DNA of 64,000 bases from Phycisphaerae bacterium (GTDB taxonomy: Bacteria > Planctomycetota > Phycisphaerae > UBA1845). Every line of letters starts with the position of its first letter. The stretch's first letter is position 1. The notes beneath the pieces were generated by a model, which saw only the letters and a program-made list of their open reading frames with translations, had not been told where the DNA came from and did not search any database. Location: assembly GCA_021604825.1 (NCBI GenBank), contig BQJS01000001.1, forward strand, positions 9,861 through 73,860, in the 5' to 3' direction. Position numbers and translations under genes: made by a program. This document shows, in pieces, positions 43,563 through 52,577 of this stretch.

Positions 43563-45188
43563 TTATTCGATTAGTGATTGTCCTCCCATTTCTTTTGGTT
43601 TGTCCAGGCCCATCATGGTTAATGCGGTTGGCATCAGGTCGGCTAACCGGCCGCCTTCGCGCAGTGTGTTTCCCTTCAGTTCGTCATCGATGACGATCGC
43701 TTCCACGTCGAAAACGGTGTGGGAGGTGTGCGGGAGGTTGGTGGCTGGGTCGATCATTTGTTCGCAGTTGCCGTGGTCGGCGGTGACGAGCAGGCAGCCA
43801 CCTTGTTTGAGCGTCGCGTCGACGACTTTGCCCACGCATTCATCGACGGTCTGGACGGCATCGATGGCGGCTTGCAGGTTGCCGGTGTGTCCGACCATGT
43901 CACCGTTGGCGTAGTTCAAGATGATGGCGTCATATCGATTTGATTCGATGGCCTCCAGGACCTTTTCGGTCAATGGATAGGCGCTCATCTCGGGCTTCTG
44001 ATCGTAGGTCGAGACGTCGCGCGGCGATGGCACGATTTGGCGGTCCTCGCCATCGAACGGCTCGTCGCGATAATCGTTGAAAAAGAACGTGACGTGCGGA
44101 AACTTTTCGGTTTCGGCACTTCGGTATTGCTTCAAACCGAGTTCCGAAATGTATTGCCCGAAAATGTTTTTCATCTTGGGCGGCTTGTTGAAGATGACGT
44201 TGACGGGCAAGCTGGTTTCGTAGGCGGTCATCGTGGCGAAGTAGACGTCGAGCTTCTTGGCCCGATCGAAACCCATCGTGCGGGTCGTACCGTCTTTGTC
44301 GGTCCCTTCGAAGGGGAACGCGTCAAGCGTGAACGCCTTCGAAAGTTCGCGCGGCCGATCGCCACGATAGTTGAAGAACAAGACGCTGTCGCCATCGCCA
44401 ATGGTGGCGAGTGGTTTGCCTTCGGAATCTGTCATGACGCTGGGTTCGACAAACTCATCACCGGTGCGCGACGGTTCGATTGGGTTGTCGTAGTACGACT
44501 GAATTGCTTCAGTAGCAGACGCGAATTTTGAGCCGTCGCCATCCGTCAACAGCCGATAGGCTTTCTCGACGCGGTCCCAGCGGTTGTCGCGATCCATCGC
44601 GTAGAACCGTCCGATCACGCTGGCCACCCGCCCGACGCCGAGTTCTTTCATTTTCGCTTCGATTTGGCGGATAAATTCGATGCCCTTGGTTGGCGGGCTG
44701 TCACGTCCGTCGGCGAAGGCGTGGAGAAACACGCACTGTCCATCAAATTCGAGACGCTTGGCCAATTCGAGAATGCCGTACAGATGGGCGAGCACGCTAT
44801 GCACACCGGCATCGCTACAGAGACCGAGGATGTGAACATTGCCGCCGGTTTCTTTGGCGCGGGCGAAGGCGGCGCGCATCGTTTCATTTTCAAAAAACGA
44901 CCCGTCGCGGATCGTTTTGGAAATTCGTAGCAACTCTTGATCGACGATGCGACCGGCTCCGATGTTCTGATGTCCGACTTCACTATTGCCCATGATCCCG
45001 GGCGGTAGGCCGACATCTTCGCCACAGGTCTTGATCTGAACGTGCGGGTATTCCTTCATCAGCCGATCATCGACCGGCGTCTTGGCGAGATGGACCGCAT
45101 TGGCATGGTTCCATTCGGGATGCGGATTCGCGCCCCAGCCGTCACGGACGATCAAGACAAACGGGCGTTTCTTCGGTTGGGCGGGCAT
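43563..45188 (-). CDS. gpmI: 2,3-bisphosphoglycerate-independent phosphoglycerate mutase
   Basis: The 541-residue alkaline-phosphatase-fold enzyme has RDGWGANPHPE and the phospho-serine loop GIMGNSEVGHQNIGAGR near residue 65, DGRDSPPTKG near 155, IGRFYAMDRDNRWDR near 190, and metal ligands in LNYANGDMVGHTG and VTADHGNCEQM towards the end. It interconverts 3- and 2-phosphoglycerate. GGAG precedes the ATG by eight bases. Length and motifs are standard. Confidence 0.96.
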   Translation of the reverse strand: MPAQPKKRPFVLIVRDGWGANPHPEWNHANAVHLAKTPVDDRLMKEYPHVQIKTCGEDVGLPPGIMGNSEVGHQNIGAGRIVDQELLRISKTIRDGSFFENETMRAAFARAKETGGNVHILGLCSDAGVHSVLAHLYGILELAKRLEFDGQCVFLHAFADGRDSPPTKGIEFIRQIEAKMKELGVGRVASVIGRFYAMDRDNRWDRVEKAYRLLTDGDGSKFASATEAIQSYYDNPIEPSRTGDEFVEPSVMTDSEGKPLATIGDGDSVLFFNYRGDRPRELSKAFTLDAFPFEGTDKDGTTRTMGFDRAKKLDVYFATMTAYETSLPVNVIFNKPPKMKNIFGQYISELGLKQYRSAETEKFPHVTFFFNDYRDEPFDGEDRQIVPSPRDVSTYDQKPEMSAYPLTEKVLEAIESNRYDAIILNYANGDMVGHTGNLQAAIDAVQTVDECVGKVVDATLKQGGCLLVTADHGNCEQMIDPATNLPHTSHTVFDVEAIVIDDELKGNTLREGGRLADLMPTALTMMGLDKPKEMGGQSLIE

Positions 45189-45244
45189 CGGTCAGTCTCC
45201 GTATTGAATTCGCGCACTGCGGCGTCGATTGGTTGAATGCTGAA

Positions 45245-45991
45245 TCATCGCGGTTCGATGCGAATTTTCAATTCCCCGTTGGCCGTCGACGCACCGCGAA
45301 GTTTGATGACGTGGGGGCTGTTGGGCGCTTTGAAGACGTTTCGCCATTTGAGGCCATCGGTCAGTGCCTTGGCGGGCCCCACTTTCTGCAACTGTTTGAA
45401 CACGAGGGCAGCAGGATCGGGCATGGTTTCAACGTCGAGATCTTCATCCTTGAGGAAATCCTCGATCGGTTTGACGAGTTGCGAAAGCGGTACCGGAAGG
45501 GCGCCGGCTGTCACTTTGGTAATCCGGGCGGTGATGGTTTCATTCGTAATGTCGAGCGTGAGGTGGATTCCGACAATCGCCCGCCAACCCTGATAGTCGA
45601 CGCGAGCACCGATGATGGCTCGGTTGTCGTCAAATACCACGACAGGATCGCGGAGCCAGCGCGGCAACCACGCTTCGGCGTCGGGGTACAATTCGGCGCG
45701 GGCGACGATCCATTCGGAGACAGTGCGATCGATCAGAGTGAAGTCGAACGTTTCGCCCTTTTGGATCTTGGCGTTGAGTGAATCGTAGGTGTTGGGCAGG
45801 CTGTTGCGAATGCGCGTGAGGTCGCCCGACGCCACGCGGACGGGTTTGTACCACGAGGGAATTTTTTGAAACGCAAACCAACCCACCACGGCGGTGATTG
45901 CAAGGATCGTGACGAGTGCGACGAACGCCCAGAGAATACGGCGGCCCCATCTTCGCTTGCGCCGCGTTGGAATCGAATCGGTGGGATCCAT
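45245..45991 (-). CDS. Membrane-anchored protein of unknown function
   Basis: 248 residues from ATG 45991 (ATG 46036 is an alternative; neither has a Shine-Dalgarno). A basic TRRKRRWGRR stretch precedes one transmembrane helix (about 18-40, FVALVTILAITAVVGWFAF), then a large extracytoplasmic domain of ~200 residues. That domain ends VIKLRGASTANGELKIRIEP and looks beta-rich with helices. No family recognised. It is divergent from the gene at 46177. Confidence 0.55.
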   Translation of the reverse strand: MDPTDSIPTRRKRRWGRRILWAFVALVTILAITAVVGWFAFQKIPSWYKPVRVASGDLTRIRNSLPNTYDSLNAKIQKGETFDFTLIDRTVSEWIVARAELYPDAEAWLPRWLRDPVVVFDDNRAIIGARVDYQGWRAIVGIHLTLDITNETITARITKVTAGALPVPLSQLVKPIEDFLKDEDLDVETMPDPAALVFKQLQKVGPAKALTDGLKWRNVFKAPNSPHVIKLRGASTANGELKIRIEPR

Positions 45992-46176
45992 GCGAGTGGC
46001 TGTAAGCCTCGTTTGAGTCAAGCTCGAAGTCGTCATAGCGGTGTCGAGCGCATAAACTTGTCTGATTCGCGCGTCTGTTGCGTGCAGATCGCGTGTCAAT
46101 TGACCCGCATCTTGCAGCCACCCTACAATCACGCGATTCAGTCGTCCAGCGTCTCCGTTTACCTGTGGGTGTATGC

Positions 46177-46995
46177 ATGATTTCACGTCTTGGACTGATC
46201 GCACTGTTTATATTTTGGCTGGCCTCGATGGCCTGGCTTGGTTGGCACGACGTTTGGCCGGCATGGACGGCTGTCGATGCGCCCAGGTTCGATGGCGGTG
46301 ATTGGCTGACCGAAGAAACGTCGCAGTCGCAGCTTCGCATTGTCGATCAATTCAAGCGGCGCGTCGGGACGGTGTGGACCGAATATACGGAGAATAAGGC
46401 GCGGATTTCGCGCAACGACACAGTCTGGATCGACGGGCTTGGACCGGTGCCGATGCTGCGTATCGAGATTGATTCCGATTTCACCAAGGAGGGGCATCTC
46501 GACGAAATCCAAATGGACCTTTTCGGTGCGGGTGAGAAGTTTAAATTGCTCGGCGAGCGGTACAGCGGGCATCTGGCATTCAAGATGGATCTTGGAACGC
46601 GGACGCAATACTTCAAGGTTGATGCAGCCGCAGTCGGTACGGTGGACAGCATGTTTCGACCGTTTGCGACTTTGCCACGGCTTGAGGTAGGTCAATCGTG
46701 GCGGACGCACGTGTTCAATCCGCTGGCGGCGCTGACGGGTGTCGGCTCGAAGCTGATTCCGATGCTGGTCAAAGTGACCGGGTGGGAATCGATCAAAACG
46801 GATGAGGGCGAGGCCAAGTGTTTCGTCATCGAAGCCGGAAAAGCCCGCGCCTGGGTGAAGACCAATGGCGTTGTCGTGCGTCAGGTAGTGACGCTGCCTA
46901 TCGGCGGGACGCTATCGATTGAAGCCGAACCATACAACGCAGACCGCCGCGATCGAATCCGACAGATCGATTTGCCCAGCGGTGATGAAGAATAA
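46177..46995 (+). CDS. Exported or membrane-anchored protein of unknown function
   Basis: The 272-residue protein has one N-terminal hydrophobic helix (LGLIALFIFWLASMAWLGW) and a large beta-rich extracytoplasmic part with LRIEIDSDFTKEGHLDEIQMDLF and a C-terminal VVRQVVTLPIGGTLSIEAEPY. It is the first gene of a plus-strand group with an ABC exporter pair, so it may act with that exporter. No recognised domain. Confidence 0.6.
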   Translation: MISRLGLIALFIFWLASMAWLGWHDVWPAWTAVDAPRFDGGDWLTEETSQSQLRIVDQFKRRVGTVWTEYTENKARISRNDTVWIDGLGPVPMLRIEIDSDFTKEGHLDEIQMDLFGAGEKFKLLGERYSGHLAFKMDLGTRTQYFKVDAAAVGTVDSMFRPFATLPRLEVGQSWRTHVFNPLAALTGVGSKLIPMLVKVTGWESIKTDEGEAKCFVIEAGKARAWVKTNGVVVRQVVTLPIGGTLSIEAEPYNADRRDRIRQIDLPSGDEE

Positions 46996-47033
46996 CTTAG
47001 GAGCCCAAGTTCGCAGGAGTTGTGCCAATACTT

Positions 47034-47849
47034 ATGCAACTATCCATCGACATTCAATCGGTTCACAAACACTTCGGTCGCAAGGTGGCTGTTCATGATT
47101 TGACATTGAGCATTCCGCCGGGCGAGCTTTTTGCTTTTCTTGGGCCGAATGGGGCTGGTAAGACGACGACGATCAAGATGATCTGCGGGTTGTTGCATCC
47201 GCAGCGCGGGACGATTGATGTTTGTGGTCATCGCATGGGGATCAATGGGTTGGCTGGCAAGGCGAAACTGGCGTATGTGCCTGATCAGCCGTTTCTTTAC
47301 GATAAATTGACCGGGCGGGAATTCCTGCTTTTTGTCGGCGAGATGTATCGCGTACCGGCCGCTGATCAGAAGCGTATCATTGACGAGTTGGCTGATCGGT
47401 TGGCGATGGGCGACTTTCTCGACAAGCTCACCGAGAGTTATTCGCACGGGATGAAGCAGAAGGTGGTCTTGTCAGCCGCGTTGATGCACGACCCGGAAGT
47501 GCTGATCATCGACGAGCCGATGGTGGGGCTTGATCCCCGTACGGTTCGCGTGGTGAAGGACTTGTTTCGCGAACGGGTCAATCAAGGTCGCACGGTGTTC
47601 ATGAGTACGCACACATTGGGCGTTGCGGAAGCTGTCGCCGATCGTATTGGCATTCTCAATCATGGACGGCTGGTATGCCTTGGCACGATGGCTGAACTCC
47701 GCGCCCAAGCGGCGGCTGAGCATTCGCTGGAAGACATCTTCCTCGAATTGACGCATCCTGAATTACAGGCATCTGACGGACTACCCGCCGAAGCGATACC
47801 GAACGGCTTGTCGACGACCGAAGGAGATTCGCATGTCGTCGAGTCCTGA
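47034..47849 (+). CDS. ABC transporter ATP-binding protein
   Basis: The 271-residue ATPase has Walker A GPNGAGKTTTIK, the signature SHGMKQKVVLSAAL (C-loop variant SHGMKQ), Walker B VLIIDEPMVGLD and the H-loop FMSTHTLG. Similarity is to CcmA/drug-type exporters. AGGAG at 47015-47019 fits neither GTG 47022 (too close) nor ATG 47034 (rather far) perfectly; I prefer ATG 47034. It overlaps the permease gene by 17 bp. Confidence 0.9.
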   Translation: MQLSIDIQSVHKHFGRKVAVHDLTLSIPPGELFAFLGPNGAGKTTTIKMICGLLHPQRGTIDVCGHRMGINGLAGKAKLAYVPDQPFLYDKLTGREFLLFVGEMYRVPAADQKRIIDELADRLAMGDFLDKLTESYSHGMKQKVVLSAALMHDPEVLIIDEPMVGLDPRTVRVVKDLFRERVNQGRTVFMSTHTLGVAEAVADRIGILNHGRLVCLGTMAELRAQAAAEHSLEDIFLELTHPELQASDGLPAEAIPNGLSTTEGDSHVVES

Positions 47850-49545
47850 CGCTTCAGTTGCGATCCTGCGTTCGCCGATTGGCGTGTTCTCGTTGGTGCG
47901 GGTCAAATCGGTCGCACTTCGCAACCGGGTTTCGCAAGCGATCGCCGATTCCCCGATCAAGTTTCTGGCGACAGTGGCGCTGTTGGGCGTGGTGTGGGTG
48001 GGGTTGTACCTGCTTTTTGTCGCGGTGTTTATGTTTCTCAAGCAGTCGCGAATGGAAGCGGCGATCGCCATCCCGATGGTGTTTAGCTTTTTCTTCGTCG
48101 CAATGCTCGTGATGCTCACGGTGTCCAACGCAATCATCGCGTACACGTCGCTTTTTGCCGTCGAGGAAGCCGCGTATCTATTGTCGTCGCCGGTTCCACC
48201 GCGCGCCTACGTTTGGCTTAAGTACATAGAAACGCTGATCTTTTCGAGTTGGTCGTTGATCCTTCTCGGATTGCCGTTGATGTTCGCGATGGCCGACACA
48301 AACTCGGATGCATCCAGCTACTATTACCTGTTCTTCATTTCGTTTTTTATCTGTTTCGTTCCGATTCCCGGGGCGGCTGGTCTGGTGCTGGCTTGGATGA
48401 TCGCGCGGTTTCTCGATCGTAATGTACGGCGACGGTTGATCATCACTGCCGCGTTGGTGCTGGCGGTTGGTCTGATTTGGACGATTCAATCGATGACGGC
48501 TGAGAATGCCGCGTCGGATCAATGGCTCACGAATTTCCTGCTGCGGGTTAACTTCGTGCAATCGGCGCTGCTTCCCAGCAGTTGGGTGGTGCGCGGGGTG
48601 GAAGCCGCCATCGAATCGCAGACGACGCTGGCGCTTTCTTACCTGGCCGTCACGATCGCCAATGCGATGTTTCTCAGTGTGGTGGCTGTGCGAATCGTAT
48701 CGCTGAAGTTCATGTCGGCATTTGACCGGGCGTTGTCGTCGCGCGGCGGAGAGCGATCGACCGCAGCCTCCCCGGCGATTGGCCTTGCGGGGAAGGTGTT
48801 TTTCTATCTGCCGCTGGGGCAACGCTTGATCGCGGCGAAAGACTTGCGAACGTTTTTTCGCGATCCGATTCAGTGGACGCAGTTGGTGGTGCTGTTTGGT
48901 TTGATGGCGTTGTATCTGGTGAACGTGCCGAAGCTATCGGGGGCCAAGCCGCTTGAGGGTTGGGGGATGGTGATCCCGTTCTTGAATTTCGGGGCACTGA
49001 GTTTCATCCTGGCGACGTTTACCAGCCGCTTTGTGTTTCCGCTGGTGTCGCTCGAGGGGCAGCAGCTTTGGTTGATCGGGATGTTGCCCTTGTCGCCCTG
49101 GCAGATATTGGTTGCAAAGTTTGCGTTTGCGATGACGGTGTCAACGTTTGTGGCGTTTTCGACGACCGTACTTGCGGTGATCATGCTAAAAATGCCGCCT
49201 GATTGGGCTGTGTTGCAGGTGACCGTTACCGTGGCGACGTGTTTCGGCTTGTGTGGGTTCGCAGTGGGGATCGGTGCTCGGCTACCAATGTTTGAGCAAC
49301 GAAACGCAGCGCGGATTGCGAATGGTTTTGGCGGCACGGTGAATTTGGTCGTTTCCGTCATGCTCGTACTGACAATGCTCAGCGGCATGGGCGCGGTTGG
49401 ATTTCACAATCGAACGCGCGGTTTCGACGAAGCGCTGGACGCCCAGACGTTGGCGATTGCAGGCGTGATGGTCGTCGTTGCGTTGGCCGGCGGATTCACA
49501 GCAATGGTCATTGGAGCGCGGCATCTACGCCGTGCGGAAATCTGA
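47833..49545 (+). CDS. ABC transporter permease with ~12 transmembrane helices
   Basis: The 570-residue membrane protein has a first hydrophobic half to about residue 290 and a second half from about 330. The segment EEAAYLLSSPVPPRAYVWLKYIETLIFSSWS resembles the ABC-2-type exporters with a long coupling helix, and the second half contains LEGQQLWLIGMLPLSPWQILVAKF. Partner of the ATPase at 47034, with which it overlaps. GAAGGAG precedes the ATG. Substrate unknown. Confidence 0.85.
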   Translation: MSSSPDASVAILRSPIGVFSLVRVKSVALRNRVSQAIADSPIKFLATVALLGVVWVGLYLLFVAVFMFLKQSRMEAAIAIPMVFSFFFVAMLVMLTVSNAIIAYTSLFAVEEAAYLLSSPVPPRAYVWLKYIETLIFSSWSLILLGLPLMFAMADTNSDASSYYYLFFISFFICFVPIPGAAGLVLAWMIARFLDRNVRRRLIITAALVLAVGLIWTIQSMTAENAASDQWLTNFLLRVNFVQSALLPSSWVVRGVEAAIESQTTLALSYLAVTIANAMFLSVVAVRIVSLKFMSAFDRALSSRGGERSTAASPAIGLAGKVFFYLPLGQRLIAAKDLRTFFRDPIQWTQLVVLFGLMALYLVNVPKLSGAKPLEGWGMVIPFLNFGALSFILATFTSRFVFPLVSLEGQQLWLIGMLPLSPWQILVAKFAFAMTVSTFVAFSTTVLAVIMLKMPPDWAVLQVTVTVATCFGLCGFAVGIGARLPMFEQRNAARIANGFGGTVNLVVSVMLVLTMLSGMGAVGFHNRTRGFDEALDAQTLAIAGVMVVVALAGGFTAMVIGARHLRRAEI

Positions 49546-49570
49546 TCATGACATCATTGGGAAGTTGAAC

Positions 49571-49942
49571 GTGCCTGATTCTCGCACAACTGATGCTGAA
49601 TATGTCGAATCGTTGGCAATCCAAAGCCGTGATGCCCAGTTGGCGATTCATATTCGGCGAGCGATTGCGTCGATGTGTTCAGTCGATCCTGAACAGCTTT
49701 GCGCTCAGGACGATGCGCAAAGATTGAACAAGAAAATGAAGGGATGGGGAAGCCTTGGTCAGATTGAGTTTGTCATGGCGCTCGAGGATTCGATCGGAGA
49801 CGAAGATGTTCAGGTGTATGGGCCGAATCTTGAGCGGATCCCGCCATTGGTTGGACTACGGATTCTTGGTCTTCGCCAAGAATCCCCCGCCAACTTTGGT
49901 GAATGGGTGGTGAGTTGCGTGAAAGTGCTTGCGGCTCGCTGA
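49571..49942 (+). CDS. Acyl-carrier-protein-like protein with altered DSL motif
   Basis: The 123-residue acidic protein has a helical segment AIHIRRAIASMCSVDPEQL, then KKMKGWGSLGQIEFVMALEDSIGDEDVQ, aligned with the acyl carrier protein pattern G-x-DSL-x-x-VELVMALEEEFG. The phosphopantetheine Ser is retained, but the preceding Asp is Gly (GSL). The start is uncertain: GTG 49571 (GGGA eight bases upstream) is preferred, TTG 49565 possible. It is 25 bp downstream of the permease stop. I infer a degenerate carrier or partner protein. Confidence 0.5.
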   Translation: MPDSRTTDAEYVESLAIQSRDAQLAIHIRRAIASMCSVDPEQLCAQDDAQRLNKKMKGWGSLGQIEFVMALEDSIGDEDVQVYGPNLERIPPLVGLRILGLRQESPANFGEWVVSCVKVLAAR

Positions 49943-49955
49943 TTTCTTTAAGTCG

Positions 49956-50267
49956 CTACTTCTTTTTCTTGAATTCTTTCCAGTTAAGAGCCTCTGTGTA
50001 CGCGAAGACAACCAAGTCGCACTTCACGCATCGAACGGCCTTGAGTGGTTCGGGGTCTTGGACGCCTGAGAACTTGAAGGATTTGGGCCGGTCCTTGCGC
50101 TGAAGGTAGAGCACTTCCTTTGTAAAGTCTTCAATCACTTCGTTGCGATTCACGCGCGACCAGCAAACGATATCTTCACCGCCGTGGACGAATCCGACCT
50201 CCATTGATGCGCTGCAATTTGGGCATTTCGCAGGAAGGTTTGATGTGGTGTTGGCTTGATCGCTCAC
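49956..50267 (-). CDS. Zinc-ribbon protein (DUF6487-like)
   Basis: The 103-residue protein has CPNCSASMEVGFVHGGEDIVCW at the N-terminus and a second pair in AVRCVKCDLVVFAYTEA, the layout of small DUF6487-type proteins. The GTG start has GGAGGA unusually close (two bases). It is followed by 9 bp and then the DinB-like gene in the same direction upstream, so the pair may share a transcript. Function unknown. Confidence 0.65.
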   Translation of the reverse strand: MSDQANTTSNLPAKCPNCSASMEVGFVHGGEDIVCWSRVNRNEVIEDFTKEVLYLQRKDRPKSFKFSGVQDPEPLKAVRCVKCDLVVFAYTEALNWKEFKKKK

Positions 50268-50276
50268 GTCGTCCTC

Positions 50277-50819
50277 CTACGTCTGCTTTGGAAAGACTCC
50301 AAGGTGCCCGACCCATGGGCCAATGGCGTCTTTGTATTGGTGGGCCATGCATTTGGCGACTTGGTGGATGTGATTCAAATCGTGGGCGACCCAGGTGGCG
50401 AGTAGCTCGCGGAGTTTGACGCTGCCTAGTACCGGGTGTTTTCCGGTAAGTTCGAGTTGTGCGCCGGTGATCCCCAGGTTGGTCAGATCGTCTAACGCTT
50501 CGCTGCGGACTTGTTCAAACTCGTCGAGCAATTCGGCAATCGTCTTGCCCTGGCTTTTTTCGTACATCGCATATCGATCGAATGGAACGAACGGTTCCGT
50601 ATCCTGAGTTTCTAGGATTTGGCGGGTGCGGGTGATCCAATCGGTTTGATCACCATGAATTAGATGACCGACTACATCAAATGGGCTGAACGTATCGGCG
50701 CCGTAGTTATTTGATGTCCAATGCTCGGGCAGTGAGGAGAGCATAGCCTTAAGGACGCCTGGCGTGCGCGAAAGTACGTCAGCCGACTCCTCAAGATTGA
50801 AGTCGAGTTTGCTGGGCAT
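50277..50819 (-). CDS. DinB-family putative metal-dependent hydrolase
   Basis: The 180-residue all-alpha protein shows the DinB-fold pattern with metal-ligand His in FDVVGHLIHGD near 50 and VAHDLNHIHQVAKCM near 143. The family includes thiol transferases and hydrolases with four-helix metal sites; the substrate is unknown. It reads toward the DUF6487-like gene, 9 bp apart. Confidence 0.8.
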   Translation of the reverse strand: MPSKLDFNLEESADVLSRTPGVLKAMLSSLPEHWTSNNYGADTFSPFDVVGHLIHGDQTDWITRTRQILETQDTEPFVPFDRYAMYEKSQGKTIAELLDEFEQVRSEALDDLTNLGITGAQLELTGKHPVLGSVKLRELLATWVAHDLNHIHQVAKCMAHQYKDAIGPWVGHLGVFPKQT

Positions 50820-50837
50820 GTCTTCAAGGCCCTCCGA

Positions 50838-51845
50838 TCATTGCAAAATTGTGCGTGGCCGTTTGATCGCCAGCCACACGCCGAAGAGTACGACAACGAT
50901 GCAAATCGATTTGATCCAGGTGGCTGGCTCGTCGAACAGCAGGTATCCCCAGATGTTCGTCGTTGGCGGGACGATGAGCAAGAACATGGCCGTCTTGCCG
51001 GCGCCGAGAATCCGGATGCAAGTGTTGAACGCCACGATGCCGAACGCGGTGGCTGCGACGCCCATGTACGAAATGCACCCCCACCATGCCCACGATTGCT
51101 CGGCGAGTTGGTAGAAGGGTTCTTCGGTCATCGCCCATGGCACGCAGGCCAAGATGCCGAAAGTAAAGACGTAGATGCTGGCCATCACTGGGTTGTACTT
51201 GCGGTAGAGATCGCGCCCGAGCAAGGTGTAGGCCAGCCATGCGAACGCTGCGCAAAGAATATACGTTTCGCCGCGTCCCCAGCCCGCCAGCGTCCAATTG
51301 CCTTTTTCGAGGGCGATGACGGTGATGCCGACGGCTGCGATGATCCCGCCGATGAAGGTGTTTATCGTGATGCGTTCGCCGAGTAACAAACCGGCGCAGA
51401 TGTTGATCATGATTGGCAAGGTCGCGAGCACGATGCTCGAAATGCCCGCCGGCGCGAGCGACAAACCGCAGAAGAACAGGTAGTGGTAAATGGTGACGCA
51501 GAGCAAACCCAGAACGAACATCCAAGCGTAGTCGCGGGCGGGTACCTTGCGCAATCGTTTGATCAGAAACAGCATCGGCGTCAGTGCGATCACGGCGGTG
51601 ACAAACCGAAACATTGAGACAGTCATCGGGCCATTCGGTGTGACGGTCATCACATACTTGCCGGCCACAAATGAAAACGACCAACTGATCGGGATGAGGG
51701 TGGCGATGATGTAATGCCGCAAGCGCGGCGCGTGCGTTGGCGACTTGGAAGCATTGACGGTTCGTTTTGACTGATTGATTATTTCTGCGGGAGTCGTTGG
51801 TTGCGACGCGTTTGCAACGTTGGAATCGGTCGACGCTTGGGTCAT
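50838..51845 (-). CDS. EamA-family drug/metabolite transporter
   Basis: The 335-residue protein has ten hydrophobic helices in two EamA repeats, starting after a Ser/Thr-rich N-terminal 50 residues. Typical features are FRFVTAVIALTPMLF in the first half and ATAFGIVAFNTCIRILGAGKTAMFLLIVPPTTNIWGYLLFDEP in the second. The substrate is unknown. ATG 51845 overlaps the stop of trmB in an ATGA junction, so both are translationally coupled. Confidence 0.88.
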   Translation of the reverse strand: MTQASTDSNVANASQPTTPAEIINQSKRTVNASKSPTHAPRLRHYIIATLIPISWSFSFVAGKYVMTVTPNGPMTVSMFRFVTAVIALTPMLFLIKRLRKVPARDYAWMFVLGLLCVTIYHYLFFCGLSLAPAGISSIVLATLPIMINICAGLLLGERITINTFIGGIIAAVGITVIALEKGNWTLAGWGRGETYILCAAFAWLAYTLLGRDLYRKYNPVMASIYVFTFGILACVPWAMTEEPFYQLAEQSWAWWGCISYMGVAATAFGIVAFNTCIRILGAGKTAMFLLIVPPTTNIWGYLLFDEPATWIKSICIVVVLFGVWLAIKRPRTILQ

Positions 51846-52462
51846 GTAAGCTTTCGGTACGCGAGGCTATAGATGGTGCGCCCTTCTTCACGGTACTTGA
51901 TTTCGAAATTGGTCTGGGCGGATGCTTCGACGATTCCGAACTCGGGGTCGTCATATTCGGTACGTTCGATGCCCTTGGCTTGTTCCATCAATTCTGAAAT
52001 CCACTCGAAGTATTCTGCGTGATCGGTTTGGATCGCCCAACGGGCACCGGGAATCAGGGAGCGGATCGCCGCAGCGATGAAATCTTTCTGAAAAAGTCGG
52101 CGACGGTGGTGGCGTTTCTTGGGCCAAGGGTCGGGATGGTAGATGTGCAGCGCCGAGAGGCAGCCGGGCGGGAGATGTTGGATGACGAAATCTCGGGCGT
52201 CGGTGCGCATGATGCGGACGTTCAGCGCGCCACGCCGGGCCATCCGGTCGGCAGCGAATTTGAAGTATTTGTTCGCCCACTCGATCCCCAGCAGGCGAAG
52301 ATCGGGATTATCCAAAGCCCTTCGGAGGATGAATCCGCCCTTACCACAGCCGATTTCCAGTTCAAAGGGCCCGTTCTTTCCGAACGTGGATTGGGCGTCG
52401 AACAGGGTGTCCGCGGGCGGTGGGTTGGCGATGATGTCTTCGGTGGTGGCCATCACCGCCAT
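51842..52462 (-). CDS. trmB: tRNA (guanine-N7-)-methyltransferase
   Basis: The 206-residue SAM-dependent enzyme has the SAM-binding loop LEIGCGKGGF near residue 38 and the TrmB signature ALHIYHPDPWPKKRHHRRRLFQKDF near 125, with the substrate-loop RWAIQTDHAEYFEW. It methylates G46 of tRNA. The start is uncertain: ATG 52462 or 52453; a longer frame upstream overlaps the divergent YggS gene and is unlikely. Confidence 0.94.
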   Translation of the reverse strand: MAVMATTEDIIANPPPADTLFDAQSTFGKNGPFELEIGCGKGGFILRRALDNPDLRLLGIEWANKYFKFAADRMARRGALNVRIMRTDARDFVIQHLPPGCLSALHIYHPDPWPKKRHHRRRLFQKDFIAAAIRSLIPGARWAIQTDHAEYFEWISELMEQAKGIERTEYDDPEFGIVEASAQTNFEIKYREEGRTIYSLAYRKLT

Positions 52463-52577
52463 CGTGTCGATGTCGACCGAATTCGTCAACCGGTGCGAGG
52501 GGTCGCGATTCGGTTTGCGATTTCGGTTCGCGGGAATTAAGGTTGTAGTGAGCCGGATGGGACGGCTGCGAGGCGAC

